This document shows, piece by piece, positions 1-6,847 of a stretch of DNA of 8,231 bases. The stretch is taken from contig CAZLCK010000061.1 in the NCBI GenBank assembly GCA_964558235.1, positions 1-8,231 of the forward strand, given 5' to 3'. Source of the stretch: CAZLCK01 sp964558235. GTDB taxonomy: Bacteria; Actinomycetota; Coriobacteriia; Coriobacteriales; CADBOM01. The position numbers and the translations under genes are program-made. The notes below the pieces were generated by a model. The model saw only the letters and a list, made by a program, of their open reading frames with translations, searched no databases and was not told the origin of the DNA. Every line of letters begins with the position of its first letter. Position 1 is the stretch's first letter.

Positions 1-65
1 TTGTCTCTCAAAAATATCCAAAGAGATATAAAGTTGAACGAGAAAACACACCATACTCGGCGCAC

Positions 66-94
66 AAAAAAAGCGAAAGCAACTGACTTTCGCT
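66..94 (-). terminator. Intrinsic terminator after the tRNA pair
   Basis: Read on the minus strand, an 8-bp perfect stem (AGCGAAAG pairing with CTTTCGCT, arms 87-94 and 72-79) with a 7-nt loop is followed directly by a run of Ts (66-72). This is the standard Rho-independent layout. It lies 14 nt past the encoded CCA end of tRNA-Gly, so it probably ends the tRNA transcript and any readthrough from rdgB. It is the only convincing terminator seen in the window. Confidence 0.88.
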
Positions 95-107
95 CAAAGA
101 ATTTTTA

Positions 108-183
108 TGGAGCGGCGAACGGGACTCGAACCCGCAACAATCAGCTTGGAAGGCTGAGGCTCTACCAATTGAACTATCGCCGC
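108..183 (-). tRNA. tRNA-Gly, anticodon TCC
   Basis: The minus strand folds as a full cloverleaf. The 7-bp acceptor stem is GCGGCGA/TCGCCGC. The D-arm contains GTTCAATTGGTAGAGC, the anticodon stem is TCAGC/GCTGA with loop CTTCCAA (anticodon at 148-150), and the T-arm has GGTTCGAGTCC. The discriminator base is T and the CCA end is encoded (108-110). It reads GGA and, through wobble, other GGN glycine codons. It lies 9 nt downstream of tRNA-Pro and upstream of a terminator, so the two are very likely cotranscribed. Confidence 0.97.
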
Positions 184-192
184 ATATTTAAC

Positions 193-269
193 TGGTCGGG
201 GTGACAGGATTCGAACCTGCGACCCTCTGCTCCCAAAGCAGATGCGCTACCAAGCTGCGCTACACCCCG
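193..269 (-). tRNA. tRNA-Pro, anticodon TGG
   Basis: The minus strand gives a 77-nt cloverleaf. The acceptor stem is CGGGGTG/CACCCCG, and a D-arm with GCGCAGCTTGGTAGCGC follows. The anticodon stem is TCTGC/GCAGA with loop TTTGGGA (anticodon at 233-235), and the T-loop is GGTTCGAATCC. The discriminator is A and CCA is encoded (193-195). The unmodified TGG anticodon reads CCA and, by wobble, other proline codons. It is the first tRNA of the Pro-Gly pair; a candidate promoter lies just upstream. Confidence 0.97.
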
Positions 270-284
270 AACAGACAAGTCGTA

Positions 285-314
285 ATTCTATAGCCAAATT
301 CTTATTACGTGCAA
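285..314 (-). promoter_or_regulatory. Candidate sigma-70 promoter for the tRNA pair
   Basis: On the minus strand TTGCAC (309-314) is followed after 16 nt by TATAGA (287-292), or after 18 nt by TAGAAT (285-290). The spacing suits a housekeeping sigma factor, and initiation would fall a few bases upstream of tRNA-Pro. The -35 match is modest. The 80-nt gap between rdgB and the tRNA holds no terminator, so readthrough from rdgB is also possible. Confidence 0.4.
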
Positions 315-349
315 GAAGATTATGGTTAAGGGTGCATCTAGAAGGATTA

Positions 350-949
350 CTAGCTACTTAAGCGTTCGGTGAGCATTCTCTTAAGCTTTCTTAGAGCCTG
401 TCCTCTATGTGAGATCGCATTCTTCTGGTCTTCAGTAATCTCGGCCATAGAAAGCTTTCCGCCATATTCATCTGGTAAAAAAAGCGGGTCGTATCCAAAA
501 CCTCCATCACCGTGTTCATGATAATCAACCCTACCCTCTACGCTTGCAATACTCGATAGCTCACTACCATCTTCATCTACAAAGGCAATTGCACAGGTAA
601 ACCTAGCAGTTCTATCGGTTTTATCCCGCATCTCATGGAGCAGTCTTTCGTTGTTGGCTTTGTCGTTACCATCTTCACCAGCATAACGAGATGAGAAAAT
701 TCCTGGTGCTCCATCTAGTGCATCGACTACAATTCCAGAATCATCTGCTAAAGCGGCAAGACCTGTCTTTTTGTGAGCATAGCGAGCCTTAATAAATGCA
801 TTTTCTAAAAAACTATCTCCATCTTCTATAGGAGATTCATAATCCGCAAATGACGAAAGTGGTACAAACTCGTAGCCCTCTATATCGATTATTTGCATGA
901 TCTCTGCAATTTTATGCTGATTAGACGTTGCAACGACTATTTTTTTCAT
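350..949 (-). CDS. rdgB: dITP/XTP pyrophosphatase (RdgB/HAM1 family)
   Basis: This cytoplasmic house-cleaning enzyme hydrolyses dITP, ITP and XTP to the monophosphate plus pyrophosphate, keeping deaminated purines out of nucleic acids. The 199-residue product has the usual family length. Visible motifs are N-terminal TSNQHKIAEI (8-17), LADDSGIVVDAL (67-78) with the metal-binding DDSG at 69-72, APGIFSSRYAG (81-91), FGYDPLF (151-157) and C-terminal SHRGQAL (180-186), all hallmarks of Ham1. The frame is open upstream to an ATG at 1066, but I chose the ATG at 947-949. It begins MKKIVVATSN as in homologues and has GGAG 7 nt upstream (957-960), whereas the upstream extension only reads through rph in another frame. 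The gene overlaps the rph 3' end by 29 bp, a common pairing that suggests translational coupling. Confidence 0.96.
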   Translation of the reverse strand: MKKIVVATSNQHKIAEIMQIIDIEGYEFVPLSSFADYESPIEDGDSFLENAFIKARYAHKKTGLAALADDSGIVVDALDGAPGIFSSRYAGEDGNDKANNERLLHEMRDKTDRTARFTCAIAFVDEDGSELSSIASVEGRVDYHEHGDGGFGYDPLFLPDEYGGKLSMAEITEDQKNAISHRGQALRKLKRMLTERLSS

Positions 950-1643
950 TTTGAAGCTCCATAAGCTCCTCGATACCTTTTTGCCCAAAATCCAACATCG
1001 AGTTAAGTCTGGTTCTATCAAAAGTAGCGTGCTCACCTGTACCTTGAATCTCGATAAACTCTCCACTCGAATTCATAACAATATTCATGTCAATCTCGGC
1101 TCTGGAGTCCTCATGATAATCAAGATCAAGCAGAATGCGCCCATCAACCATCCCAACACTTACTGCTGCAACTTGGCTAATTATCGGGTCTGTCCTTAGC
1201 TTACCGGCAATTTTCCACTTATCTAGCGCCAATTTTAGAGCAACCCATCCACCTGTAATGGATGCAGTGCGAGTACCGCCATCGGCCTGAATAACATCGC
1301 AATCAACCGTCACGGTAATCTCTCCAAGCGCTTTCATATCCACAGCAGCTCTAAGCGACCTACCAATCAAACGCTGGATCTCATGTGACCTACCTTTTTT
1401 GCCATTATTTTCTCTTGGAGTACGCTTTGCTGTCGAACCTGGCAGCATCGAATAATCTGCCGTGACCCAACCTTTATTACTTCCCTTCATCCAAGATGGA
1501 ACATTTTCATCTATTGAAGCGGTGCAGATCACTTTAGTATTTCCAAATTCAATTAAACATGAGCCATAAGCGCTACCAATAAAGTCTTTTGTGATTTTTA
1601 CTGGTCTAAGCTCATTTATATCTCTATTAAAAGATCTCTTCAT
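921..1643 (-). CDS. rph: Ribonuclease PH
   Basis: RNase PH is a phosphate-dependent 3'-5' exoribonuclease that trims tRNA precursors and works as a hexameric ring. The 240-residue product has the standard length and start (MKRSFNRDINELRPVKIT). Family signatures are YSMLPGST (64-71), the basic segment SHEIQRLIGRSLRAAVD (86-102), DCDVIQADGGTRTASITG (114-131) with the phosphate-binding GTRT at 123-126, the acidic catalytic stretch DLDYHEDSRAEIDMN (173-187), and EIQGTGE (198-204). The start ATG directly follows the upstream flavoprotein's stop (TAG then ATG). An AAAGG about 8 nt upstream, inside the flavoprotein's last codons, can serve as ribosome binding site. Its 3' end overlaps rdgB. The tRNA genes downstream encode CCA, so RNase PH could in principle process their ends; this is inference. 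Confidence 0.97.
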   Translation of the reverse strand: MKRSFNRDINELRPVKITKDFIGSAYGSCLIEFGNTKVICTASIDENVPSWMKGSNKGWVTADYSMLPGSTAKRTPRENNGKKGRSHEIQRLIGRSLRAAVDMKALGEITVTVDCDVIQADGGTRTASITGGWVALKLALDKWKIAGKLRTDPIISQVAAVSVGMVDGRILLDLDYHEDSRAEIDMNIVMNSSGEFIEIQGTGEHATFDRTRLNSMLDFGQKGIEELMELQNEKNSRCNV

Positions 1644-3176
1644 CTAGATCGCCTTTGATCCGTCGATATTTTCACCTTGTGCAAGCGCTGTTCCAACAAG
1701 CCTTCCAAAGGTTACGCTTCGTCCGTGGCTGCTTCCAGGGCAGGTTACAGGATAAGAATTTGCCCAAAAATCGCCCTGAACATTTCCAACAGCATAAAGC
1801 CCTGGAATTATCTCATCATCTTCATTACAAACTTGAGAATTGTTATCAACATGAAGTCCATAGGGCAAATTAAGCAGCCATGCACTTACCTTGGTCGCAT
1901 AAAATGGGGCTTTTTTACAAGGAGACAAAAATCTTTGAGGAACTCCAAAGTCAATATCCTCGCCCGCATCTACAAGACTGTTATAGCGCTCAACTGTCTT
2001 TAACAAGTTGTCCTTTGGAACACCGATCAGCCCAGCTAGCTCTTCTAAAGAATCAGCTCTTATATATTCTCCGCTTTGAACGCAGGCCTCTACCTCTTCT
2101 ACAACATTTTCTGGCAAGGCAGAAAACTTATCCGGCTCTTGAGACTTATAGTGCTCTAGATAGTCTGCATCCCAGATAGTCCATGCAATATTGCCAGGTG
2201 CATTTAGGCGAGCATTTGTAATTGCTGGTTCATAGGCTGTCTCATTCATAAAACGTCGACCGTTTTTGTCGACTGTAAGCCAGCTCGATGCCATACCTGG
2301 TCCTAGAACAGATAGATTTACTGGATGAATAATGGGTGCAGGATAACAACGCGAAAGCGCTCCACCAACCCAGCTGGCCATAACAAGACCATCTCCCATA
2401 TTGCCACCCTTTGGGTAGTTTTCGTTTTTATCTGCTCTAAGCGAAATTGGGCAAAAACAGCGCTTCATTTCTTCGTTGTCAGTAATGCCTCCGGTGGCCA
2501 AAATCACGCCGTTTTTTGCAGCAATTCTTACGAGCCTGCCATCTTTTTCAACGATTACACCATCGACCTTGCCGTTATCATCGGTGCTTAGGCGTTTCGC
2601 TGGCGAATTAAACATAAATGTAGCGCCACGTTTTAGAGCATCCTCATAAACAACATCTACAAGATAGGTTGCGTTCCAGCGTTCTCGCTTGATAGAACTA
2701 CCTTCTGGAACATCAAATAGATGGGCAGTTCGTAAAATCCTATAGCGTTCTGGCAGATCGTACCAATCTGCTCTCGCGGTTAGCCAGGAGTTAAGCCTTA
2801 CCTGATAGCCCTTCTTTTCAGCCATCTCAACATAGCGAGATACTACCTCGCCACTACGCGTAGCCCAGATGTAGATCAAGTGATAATTTGCCTGCTGCTG
2901 ACTCCATGAATAGACCAACCGGGCAGCCTCTAAAGGATCTATCGTTACACCTTCGCGCTGCTGAACGATAGAATTCACAGCCGAAACATCGGTGCCATGC
3001 GAGGTTGTAGTACCAAACTTTTCAACACAGATTACATCTGCACCTGCCTCGGCCGCTGATTGCGTTGCCACACATCCTGCAATTCCTGCTCCAACAACTA
3101 CAACATCTGCCTGAGCTATAGTTTCAACTTCACCTAGTGGCTTAGGCTTTTCTAGCCACTCATGAGACACGCTCAT
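1644..3176 (-). CDS. FAD-dependent oxidoreductase, fumarate reductase/SdhA flavoprotein-like (second copy)
   Basis: A 510-residue FAD_binding_2-type flavoprotein, probably a soluble cytoplasmic reductase or dehydrogenase; the substrate is unknown. ADVVVVGAGIAG (23-34) is the dinucleotide-binding fold and ATGG (227-230) lies in the second FAD contact. HP at 284-285, RRFMNET (307-313), LYAVGNVQGD (460-469) and HGRSVTFGRLVG (484-495) are fumarate-reductase-like. His60 lies 7 residues after Lys53, as in the SdhA/FrdA motif carrying covalent FAD. Arg323 lies 13 residues after the RFM methionine, as does the catalytic Arg of E. coli FrdA/SdhA. Both are hand alignments. There is no signal peptide, haem domain or FMN domain, and no iron-sulphur partner gene adjacent. 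The start has AGAGGAG 6 nt upstream (3183-3189). It is a tandem paralogue of the gene at 3235-4770, roughly 60% identical by eye, and its stop codon touches rph. Confidence 0.88.
   Translation of the reverse strand: MSVSHEWLEKPKPLGEVETIAQADVVVVGAGIAGCVATQSAAEAGADVICVEKFGTTTSHGTDVSAVNSIVQQREGVTIDPLEAARLVYSWSQQQANYHLIYIWATRSGEVVSRYVEMAEKKGYQVRLNSWLTARADWYDLPERYRILRTAHLFDVPEGSSIKRERWNATYLVDVVYEDALKRGATFMFNSPAKRLSTDDNGKVDGVIVEKDGRLVRIAAKNGVILATGGITDNEEMKRCFCPISLRADKNENYPKGGNMGDGLVMASWVGGALSRCYPAPIIHPVNLSVLGPGMASSWLTVDKNGRRFMNETAYEPAITNARLNAPGNIAWTIWDADYLEHYKSQEPDKFSALPENVVEEVEACVQSGEYIRADSLEELAGLIGVPKDNLLKTVERYNSLVDAGEDIDFGVPQRFLSPCKKAPFYATKVSAWLLNLPYGLHVDNNSQVCNEDDEIIPGLYAVGNVQGDFWANSYPVTCPGSSHGRSVTFGRLVGTALAQGENIDGSKAI
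2181..2219. repeat. 39-bp exact match with the paralogous gene (copy 1)
   Basis: This stretch is identical base for base to 3772-3810 in the neighbouring flavoprotein gene. It encodes the segment TNARLNAPGNIAW, including the candidate catalytic arginine. A second shared run of 26 bp lies at 1924-1949 (matching 3515-3540). Identity at synonymous positions exceeds what the overall divergence of the two genes suggests. Confidence 0.85.
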
Positions 3177-3195
3177 ATGTTGCTCCTCTAGTTTC

Positions 3196-3229
3196 TATGC
3201 TTATCTAAAAACTACGCTTATCTAAAAAC
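3196..3229. repeat. Two adjacent 17-bp direct repeats between the flavoprotein genes
   Basis: TATGCTTATCTAAAAAC (3196-3212) is followed immediately by TACGCTTATCTAAAAAC (3213-3229), differing at one base. The pair fills most of the 58-bp gap between the two flavoprotein genes, starting 5 bp after the upstream gene's stop codon. It could be a local duplication, an operator or a processing site. It does not form a hairpin with a T-run on the minus strand, so it is not an intrinsic terminator. Confidence 0.8.
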
Positions 3230-3234
3230 GCACT

Positions 3235-4770
3235 TTATGTTGCGCTTGTTCCATCGATATTTTCCCCAGCAGCCAAAGCCAATCCAACGAGACGGCCAAA
3301 TGTAAGCGCACGACCATGATCGGCGCCAGGAACTGTAACGGGATAGGAATTTGCAAAAAAGTCACCCTGTATACAGCCTACTGCATAGAGCCCCGGAATT
3401 GGATTATCGTATGCATCACAGATCTGTGAGTTATTATCCACGCGCATTCCATATGGCAAACACAAAAGTTCGGCAGTTATACGAGTTGCATAAAATGGAG
3501 CATTCTTACAAGGTGACAAAAATCTTTGAGGAACTCCAAAATCTGTATCATTTCCAGCATCAACTAGCGAATTATAACGCTCAACAGTTGCAATAAGGTT
3601 TTGCGCAGGAACATCGATGAGTACCGCTAGCTCCTCAAGAGTGTCGGCCTTTTTGTACTCTCCAGATGCAACGCTCTCCTCAACCTTTTCTTCCAAATCA
3701 TCTGGAAGAGCTTGATACTTAATCGGCTCCATCTTGCGATAATGCTCGCGATAATCTTTGTCCCAAATTGCCCATGCAATATTGCCAGGTGCATTTAGGC
3801 GAGCATTTGTGACAGCTGGCTCATAAGCTGTCTCATTCATAAAACGCAGACCGTTTCTATCGACTGTAAGCCAGCTTGAATCGATCCCAGGTCCTAGCGG
3901 AGTAAAATTGACTGGATGGATAATAGGCGCTGGATAACAGCGTGAAAATGCAGCACCAGCCCAAGCAGCAATAATGTGTCCTTCACCTAAATTAGATCCA
4001 AAAGGAAAATAAACATTGGCATCTACAAACTGAGACATCGGGCAGAAACACTCCTTCATCTCTTCATTTTCTGTGATGCCTCCAGTCGCCAAAATTACGC
4101 CATTTTTAGCGGAGATCTTAAGAATTCCATCCGCATTTTCAACGGCTACACCAATAACACGATCTCCATCTTTGATAAGTTGTTTAGCGGTTGTATTGAA
4201 CAAAAAATTGACACCATTTTTAACAGCATCTTCATAAGCTACTCTGACTAAATATTCCGCATTCCACTTTGTCTTTGGAACATCCAGATCCTCTGGAGCG
4301 TCGAACACATGAGCAGTGCGAAACATTCTGTAGCGATCGTCTAACTCATCCCAATCAGCTCGCGCAGTCGTCTCGGTATTTAAGTATGCTTTATAGCCAG
4401 CTTTTTCAGCTAGATCAAGATATCTATCCAAAGCTTCACCGGAGCGATCAACAAAAGTGCGAATTAGATGGTAGTTAGCTTGTTGTTGTCCCCATGCATA
4501 GATAAGCCTTGCAGCATCGTCACGATCAATTTCGATCCCAGCCTCACGCTGTAAACGCGAGCCAATAACGCCTACATCAATTCCATGGGCAGTAAAGGTA
4601 GAATACTTCTCGATAGCAATAACACTTGCTCCAGCTTCAGCAGCAGATTGAGCGGCTATAACACCAGCAATGCCAGCGCCAACTACTACAACATCTGCCT
4701 CTAACACAGAGTCAAACGACGTTATTGGAGCTGGGATATCTTGCCAAGGATGAACTTTTGCGTTATTCAT
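3235..4770 (-). CDS. FAD-dependent oxidoreductase, fumarate reductase/SdhA flavoprotein-like (first copy)
   Basis: A 511-residue paralogue of the next gene, with the same architecture: ADVVVVGAGIAG (25-36), ATGG (228-231), HP (285-286), LRFMNETAYEPA (308-319), LYAVGCIQGD (461-470) and HGRALTFGRLVG (485-496). His62 is 7 residues after Lys55 (covalent-FAD spacing) and Arg324 is 13 after the RFM methionine. A CFCP cysteine pair (241-243) is shared by both copies. The frame is open to an ATG at 4803, but I chose the ATG at 4768-4770. GGAGG (4776-4780) sits 5 nt before it, and the product then begins MNNAKVHPWQ. No Tat or Sec signal is present, so it should be cytoplasmic. Its place after the aryl-CoA ligase suggests a role in the same aryl- or enoic-acid metabolism, but the substrate and electron donor cannot be read from sequence. 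A transport or regulatory role is unlikely. Confidence 0.88.
   Translation of the reverse strand: MNNAKVHPWQDIPAPITSFDSVLEADVVVVGAGIAGVIAAQSAAEAGASVIAIEKYSTFTAHGIDVGVIGSRLQREAGIEIDRDDAARLIYAWGQQQANYHLIRTFVDRSGEALDRYLDLAEKAGYKAYLNTETTARADWDELDDRYRMFRTAHVFDAPEDLDVPKTKWNAEYLVRVAYEDAVKNGVNFLFNTTAKQLIKDGDRVIGVAVENADGILKISAKNGVILATGGITENEEMKECFCPMSQFVDANVYFPFGSNLGEGHIIAAWAGAAFSRCYPAPIIHPVNFTPLGPGIDSSWLTVDRNGLRFMNETAYEPAVTNARLNAPGNIAWAIWDKDYREHYRKMEPIKYQALPDDLEEKVEESVASGEYKKADTLEELAVLIDVPAQNLIATVERYNSLVDAGNDTDFGVPQRFLSPCKNAPFYATRITAELLCLPYGMRVDNNSQICDAYDNPIPGLYAVGCIQGDFFANSYPVTVPGADHGRALTFGRLVGLALAAGENIDGTSAT
3772..3810. repeat. 39-bp exact match with the paralogous gene (copy 2)
   Basis: This is the partner of 2181-2219. 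The flanking bases differ (3771 is c where 2180 is t), and the match ends where the downstream codons diverge. It suggests a gene-conversion patch or strong local constraint. Confidence 0.85.
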
Positions 4771-4775
4771 AATAA

Positions 4776-4780
4776 CCTCC
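4776..4780 (-). promoter_or_regulatory. Shine-Dalgarno GGAGG that sets the flavoprotein start
   Basis: GGAGG on the minus strand ends 5 nt before the ATG at 4768-4770. The two upstream in-frame ATGs have weaker support: one (4780-4782) overlaps the GGAGG itself, and the other (4801-4803) has no purine-rich site at a suitable distance. This fixes the start of the gene at 3235-4770. Confidence 0.8.
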
Positions 4781-4853
4781 ATTACAAAGGATCCATGACA
4801 CATAGATTATCTTAAGAAGAAGCTAGCTATGAGGACAACTAACTCTTTAATGA

Positions 4854-6095
4854 TTAATAGCGGCTATCAAAAATTCTCTTAGTCTTCTTTTCACTTCTTG
4901 GAAGCTCTCCCATTGGAACACCAACTGCATCTGGAGTGCATCCAATCTTGGCTTTAAAGATACTTGCAAGTTCCTCTTCGCATCGCTTTTTAGCCGCGCC
5001 CTCAAGCTCGGTCTCAAACAGAACAGTTAAGACATCGCGACCAGAGATGTTTTCGATCATAACCTGATATTCAGAGCTTGCACCATCAGTTATTGCAATA
5101 ACATTTTCCACCTGCGCTGGAAACATATTACAGCCCTTGACCTTAAACATATCATCGGTGCGGCCGACCAAAATATCAATTCTTGGATGAATATCGCCAT
5201 ATCCACAACTACAAGCACCAGGAATAATACGGGTAAGATCATGAGTGCGATAGCGAATTAGTGGAGCTCCCTGCTTACGCAAAGTAGTAATGACTAACTC
5301 TCCAGTTTCTCCGTCAGGCAAAACTTCGCCGGTATCTGGATTTACGATCTCAATGTAAACAAAGTCGCTCCAAATATGCATGCCATTATGCTCACTGCAT
5401 GAGATACCAATTCCAGGACCATAGATTTCAGTGAGACCATAGATATCAAAGATCTCAACTCCAAGCTCGTTAGCAATACGCTTGCGCATCTTTTCGCCCC
5501 AACGTTCTGAGCCAATTACGCCTTTGCGTAGATAGATTTGGTCGCGAAGTCCGCGCTTATTGATCTCCTCAGCCAAAAGTAATGCATAAGAGCTGGTAGC
5601 GCCCAAAACGGTTGACTTGAGATCCTGCATCATTTGAAGCTGCTTATCGGTATTACCTGGCCCCATTGGAATAGCCATAGCGCCAAGCTTTTCTGCACCA
5701 AGCTGAAAGCCAATTCCAGCTGTCCATAGACCGTAACCTGGGGTTATATGTATGCGATCTGTGTCCGTGACCCCAGCTGTCTCATAACAGCGAGCAAACA
5801 TCTCCGCCCAATCATCAACATCTTGTTGGGTATAAGGAATGATGACCGGCGTACCCGTTGTGCCAGATGAGCTGTGGATACGAACGATATCTTCGTCTGG
5901 AACTGCCTGAAGTCCCATAGGATAGACAGCTCTTAGATCAGACTTCTCAGAAAAAGGAAGAGATTCAAAATCCTTTTGAGTTTGGATATCACTAAGATCT
6001 ATATCCTCAAATTTCTTTGCATAAAAATCAGAGCGCTCTTTGATTGTGGAAAACTGCTCTTTTATCAAAGAAAATTGTTCATCTGTAAGTTGCAT
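4854..6095 (-). CDS. paaK: Phenylacetate-CoA ligase-like acyl/aryl-CoA synthetase (AMP-forming)
   Basis: An adenylate-forming enzyme activating an aryl-acetate or similar acid to its CoA thioester with ATP (AMP plus PPi). With this start the product is 413 residues. The phosphate-binding loop is SSSGTTGTP (75-83). IYGLTE (218-223), TGELVITTL (264-272), RYRTHD (281-286) and GRTDDMFKVKG (311-321) are the core A-motifs; the C-terminal domain ends with SEKKTKRIFDSR (401-412), supplying the catalytic lysine region. CSCG (295-298) matches the cysteine pair common in PaaK proteins. The frame extends to an ATG at 6176 that would overlap iorB, but the product starting MQLTDEQ at 6095 matches the family N-terminus (AAAGG lies upstream, with imperfect spacing). 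Directly after iorAB, the likely substrates are phenyl-, hydroxyphenyl- or indole-acetate. The true substrate is inferred, so the symbol marks the family only. Confidence 0.88.
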   Translation of the reverse strand: MQLTDEQFSLIKEQFSTIKERSDFYAKKFEDIDLSDIQTQKDFESLPFSEKSDLRAVYPMGLQAVPDEDIVRIHSSSGTTGTPVIIPYTQQDVDDWAEMFARCYETAGVTDTDRIHITPGYGLWTAGIGFQLGAEKLGAMAIPMGPGNTDKQLQMMQDLKSTVLGATSSYALLLAEEINKRGLRDQIYLRKGVIGSERWGEKMRKRIANELGVEIFDIYGLTEIYGPGIGISCSEHNGMHIWSDFVYIEIVNPDTGEVLPDGETGELVITTLRKQGAPLIRYRTHDLTRIIPGACSCGYGDIHPRIDILVGRTDDMFKVKGCNMFPAQVENVIAITDGASSEYQVMIENISGRDVLTVLFETELEGAAKKRCEEELASIFKAKIGCTPDAVGVPMGELPRSEKKTKRIFDSRY

Positions 6096-6141
6096 ATGCC
6101 TTGTGACCTTTCTAAATCTAGTATCAACTAAATTGTAGCTT

Positions 6142-6750
6142 TCATAAGGGTTTGTAATCCTGCAAAACAGCGTCAATTGCCCTTAAATTGATATCGACAA
6201 ACTGAGGCTTTACACAGCTTGTAACGGCCTGTTTTAGCTCATCAAGCGTAATCGGTAGAGCACCAGAAATAACGCAGCTTGCAAGCAATACAATGTTTAA
6301 AACACGACTTGTGCCAAGCTTTTGCATAATAAGATCAGCATCTACCAAAACAAGATCTCCGCCTAATCTTTGAAGCGATCTTGCCAATGCTTCTGTAACA
6401 TCGCTTGCTCTATATGCCTTTGAAGATAACGATGCTGTTACAGGCTGTACGATAGATTTTGCACTGATAATAATGCCAGAGCTCTTCAAATATTGAAGCG
6501 ATCTTAGTGCTTCGCCTGGCTCGAAAGCTATAATTACATCAGCACTATCCGAAAAAACTAGCGGGGCATAAACCTCTTCTCCATTTGAACCCATACGCAC
6601 ATGCGACATCACACTTCCGCCGCGCTGTGCCATTCCGATAGTCTCTGCGCTACGAACTTGCCAACCCTTGTTCAAAGCTGCTTGAGCAAGCACTTTAGCG
6701 GCCAAAACAGTGCCTTGCCCGCCTACACCGACTAAAAGAATATTAAGCAT
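6142..6750 (-). CDS. iorB: Indolepyruvate ferredoxin oxidoreductase, beta subunit
   Basis: The small subunit of the thiamine-diphosphate, oxygen-sensitive enzyme that oxidatively decarboxylates aryl-pyruvates to aryl-acetyl-CoA, passing electrons to ferredoxin; the reverse carboxylation is known in some anaerobes. The 202-residue product has the normal IorB length and is a single POR-gamma-type domain. Visible marks are LLVGVGGQG (5-13), IGMAQRGGSVMSHVR (38-52), ADVIIAFEP (70-78) and the late GTSRVLNIVLLA segment (146-157). The start at 6748-6750 lies 8 nt inside a small upstream ORF, with AAGGA about 10 nt upstream. It follows iorA after a 128-bp gap, unusually long for this pair, and lies 46 bp before the ligase gene. 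No truncation is apparent. Confidence 0.95.
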   Translation of the reverse strand: MLNILLVGVGGQGTVLAAKVLAQAALNKGWQVRSAETIGMAQRGGSVMSHVRMGSNGEEVYAPLVFSDSADVIIAFEPGEALRSLQYLKSSGIIISAKSIVQPVTASLSSKAYRASDVTEALARSLQRLGGDLVLVDADLIMQKLGTSRVLNIVLLASCVISGALPITLDELKQAVTSCVKPQFVDINLRAIDAVLQDYKPL

Positions 6751-6820
6751 CTATCTGCTTTCCTTTTCTAAGTTGCCTTTTACTTTTATATAAAGAGAGT
6801 ATGGACATTTGCAGACACAT
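6743..6820 (-). CDS. Possible 25-residue peptide overlapping the iorB start
   Basis: An ATG at 6818-6820 sits 6 nt after AAGGAG, a better ribosome binding site than iorB's own. The frame runs 25 codons (begins MCLQMSILSLYKSKR, ends KGKQIDA) and its TAA overlaps the iorB start in ATGCTTAA, an 8-bp overlap typical of translational coupling. The peptide is basic, with Lys/Arg-rich second half. I do not recognise it and no domain is visible. It may be a leader peptide that opens iorB for translation, a small subunit, or a chance ORF. It fills most of the otherwise empty 6751-6878 gap. Confidence 0.4.
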   Translation of the reverse strand: MCLQMSILSLYKSKRQLRKGKQIDA

Positions 6821-6847
6821 AGCTATCTCCTTGTTGTAAGATGTCCA
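6802..6847 (-). other. Possible RNA hairpin around the small ORF's ribosome binding site
   Basis: On the minus strand TGGACAT (6841-6847) can pair with ATGTCCA (6802-6808), leaving a 32-nt loop that holds the AAGGAG site and start codon of the small ORF. A second TGGACA (6854-6859) could compete for the same 3' arm. There is no following T-run, so it is not an intrinsic terminator. The 7-bp stem with a long loop is weak support. Confidence 0.3.

Noticed and set aside
1..204. Plus-strand open frame
   Set aside because: It runs antisense through tRNA-Gly and the terminator hairpin, has no recognisable product, and starts at the window edge with a TTG codon.
950..1066. N-terminal extension of rdgB to the ATG at 1066
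   Set aside because: The added residues only read rph in another frame, and the internal ATG has a proper ribosome site and family N-terminus.
951..2591. Plus-strand open frames inside rph and the flavoprotein gene
   Set aside because: They are antisense shadows of well-supported genes, with no family motifs or convincing ribosome sites.
3351..4478. Plus-strand open frames inside the first flavoprotein gene
   Set aside because: They lie antisense to a clear gene and have no recognisable features.
4771..4853. Promoter before the first flavoprotein gene
   Set aside because: TTGTCC and TAAGAT at 18-nt spacing each match the consensus at about four of six positions; too weak to call, and the AGCTAGCT palindrome nearby is too short to be a terminator.
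6096..6176. PaaK start at the ATG at 6176
   Set aside because: It would add 27 residues unlike the family N-terminus and overlap iorB by 35 bp; the ATG at 6095 fits better.
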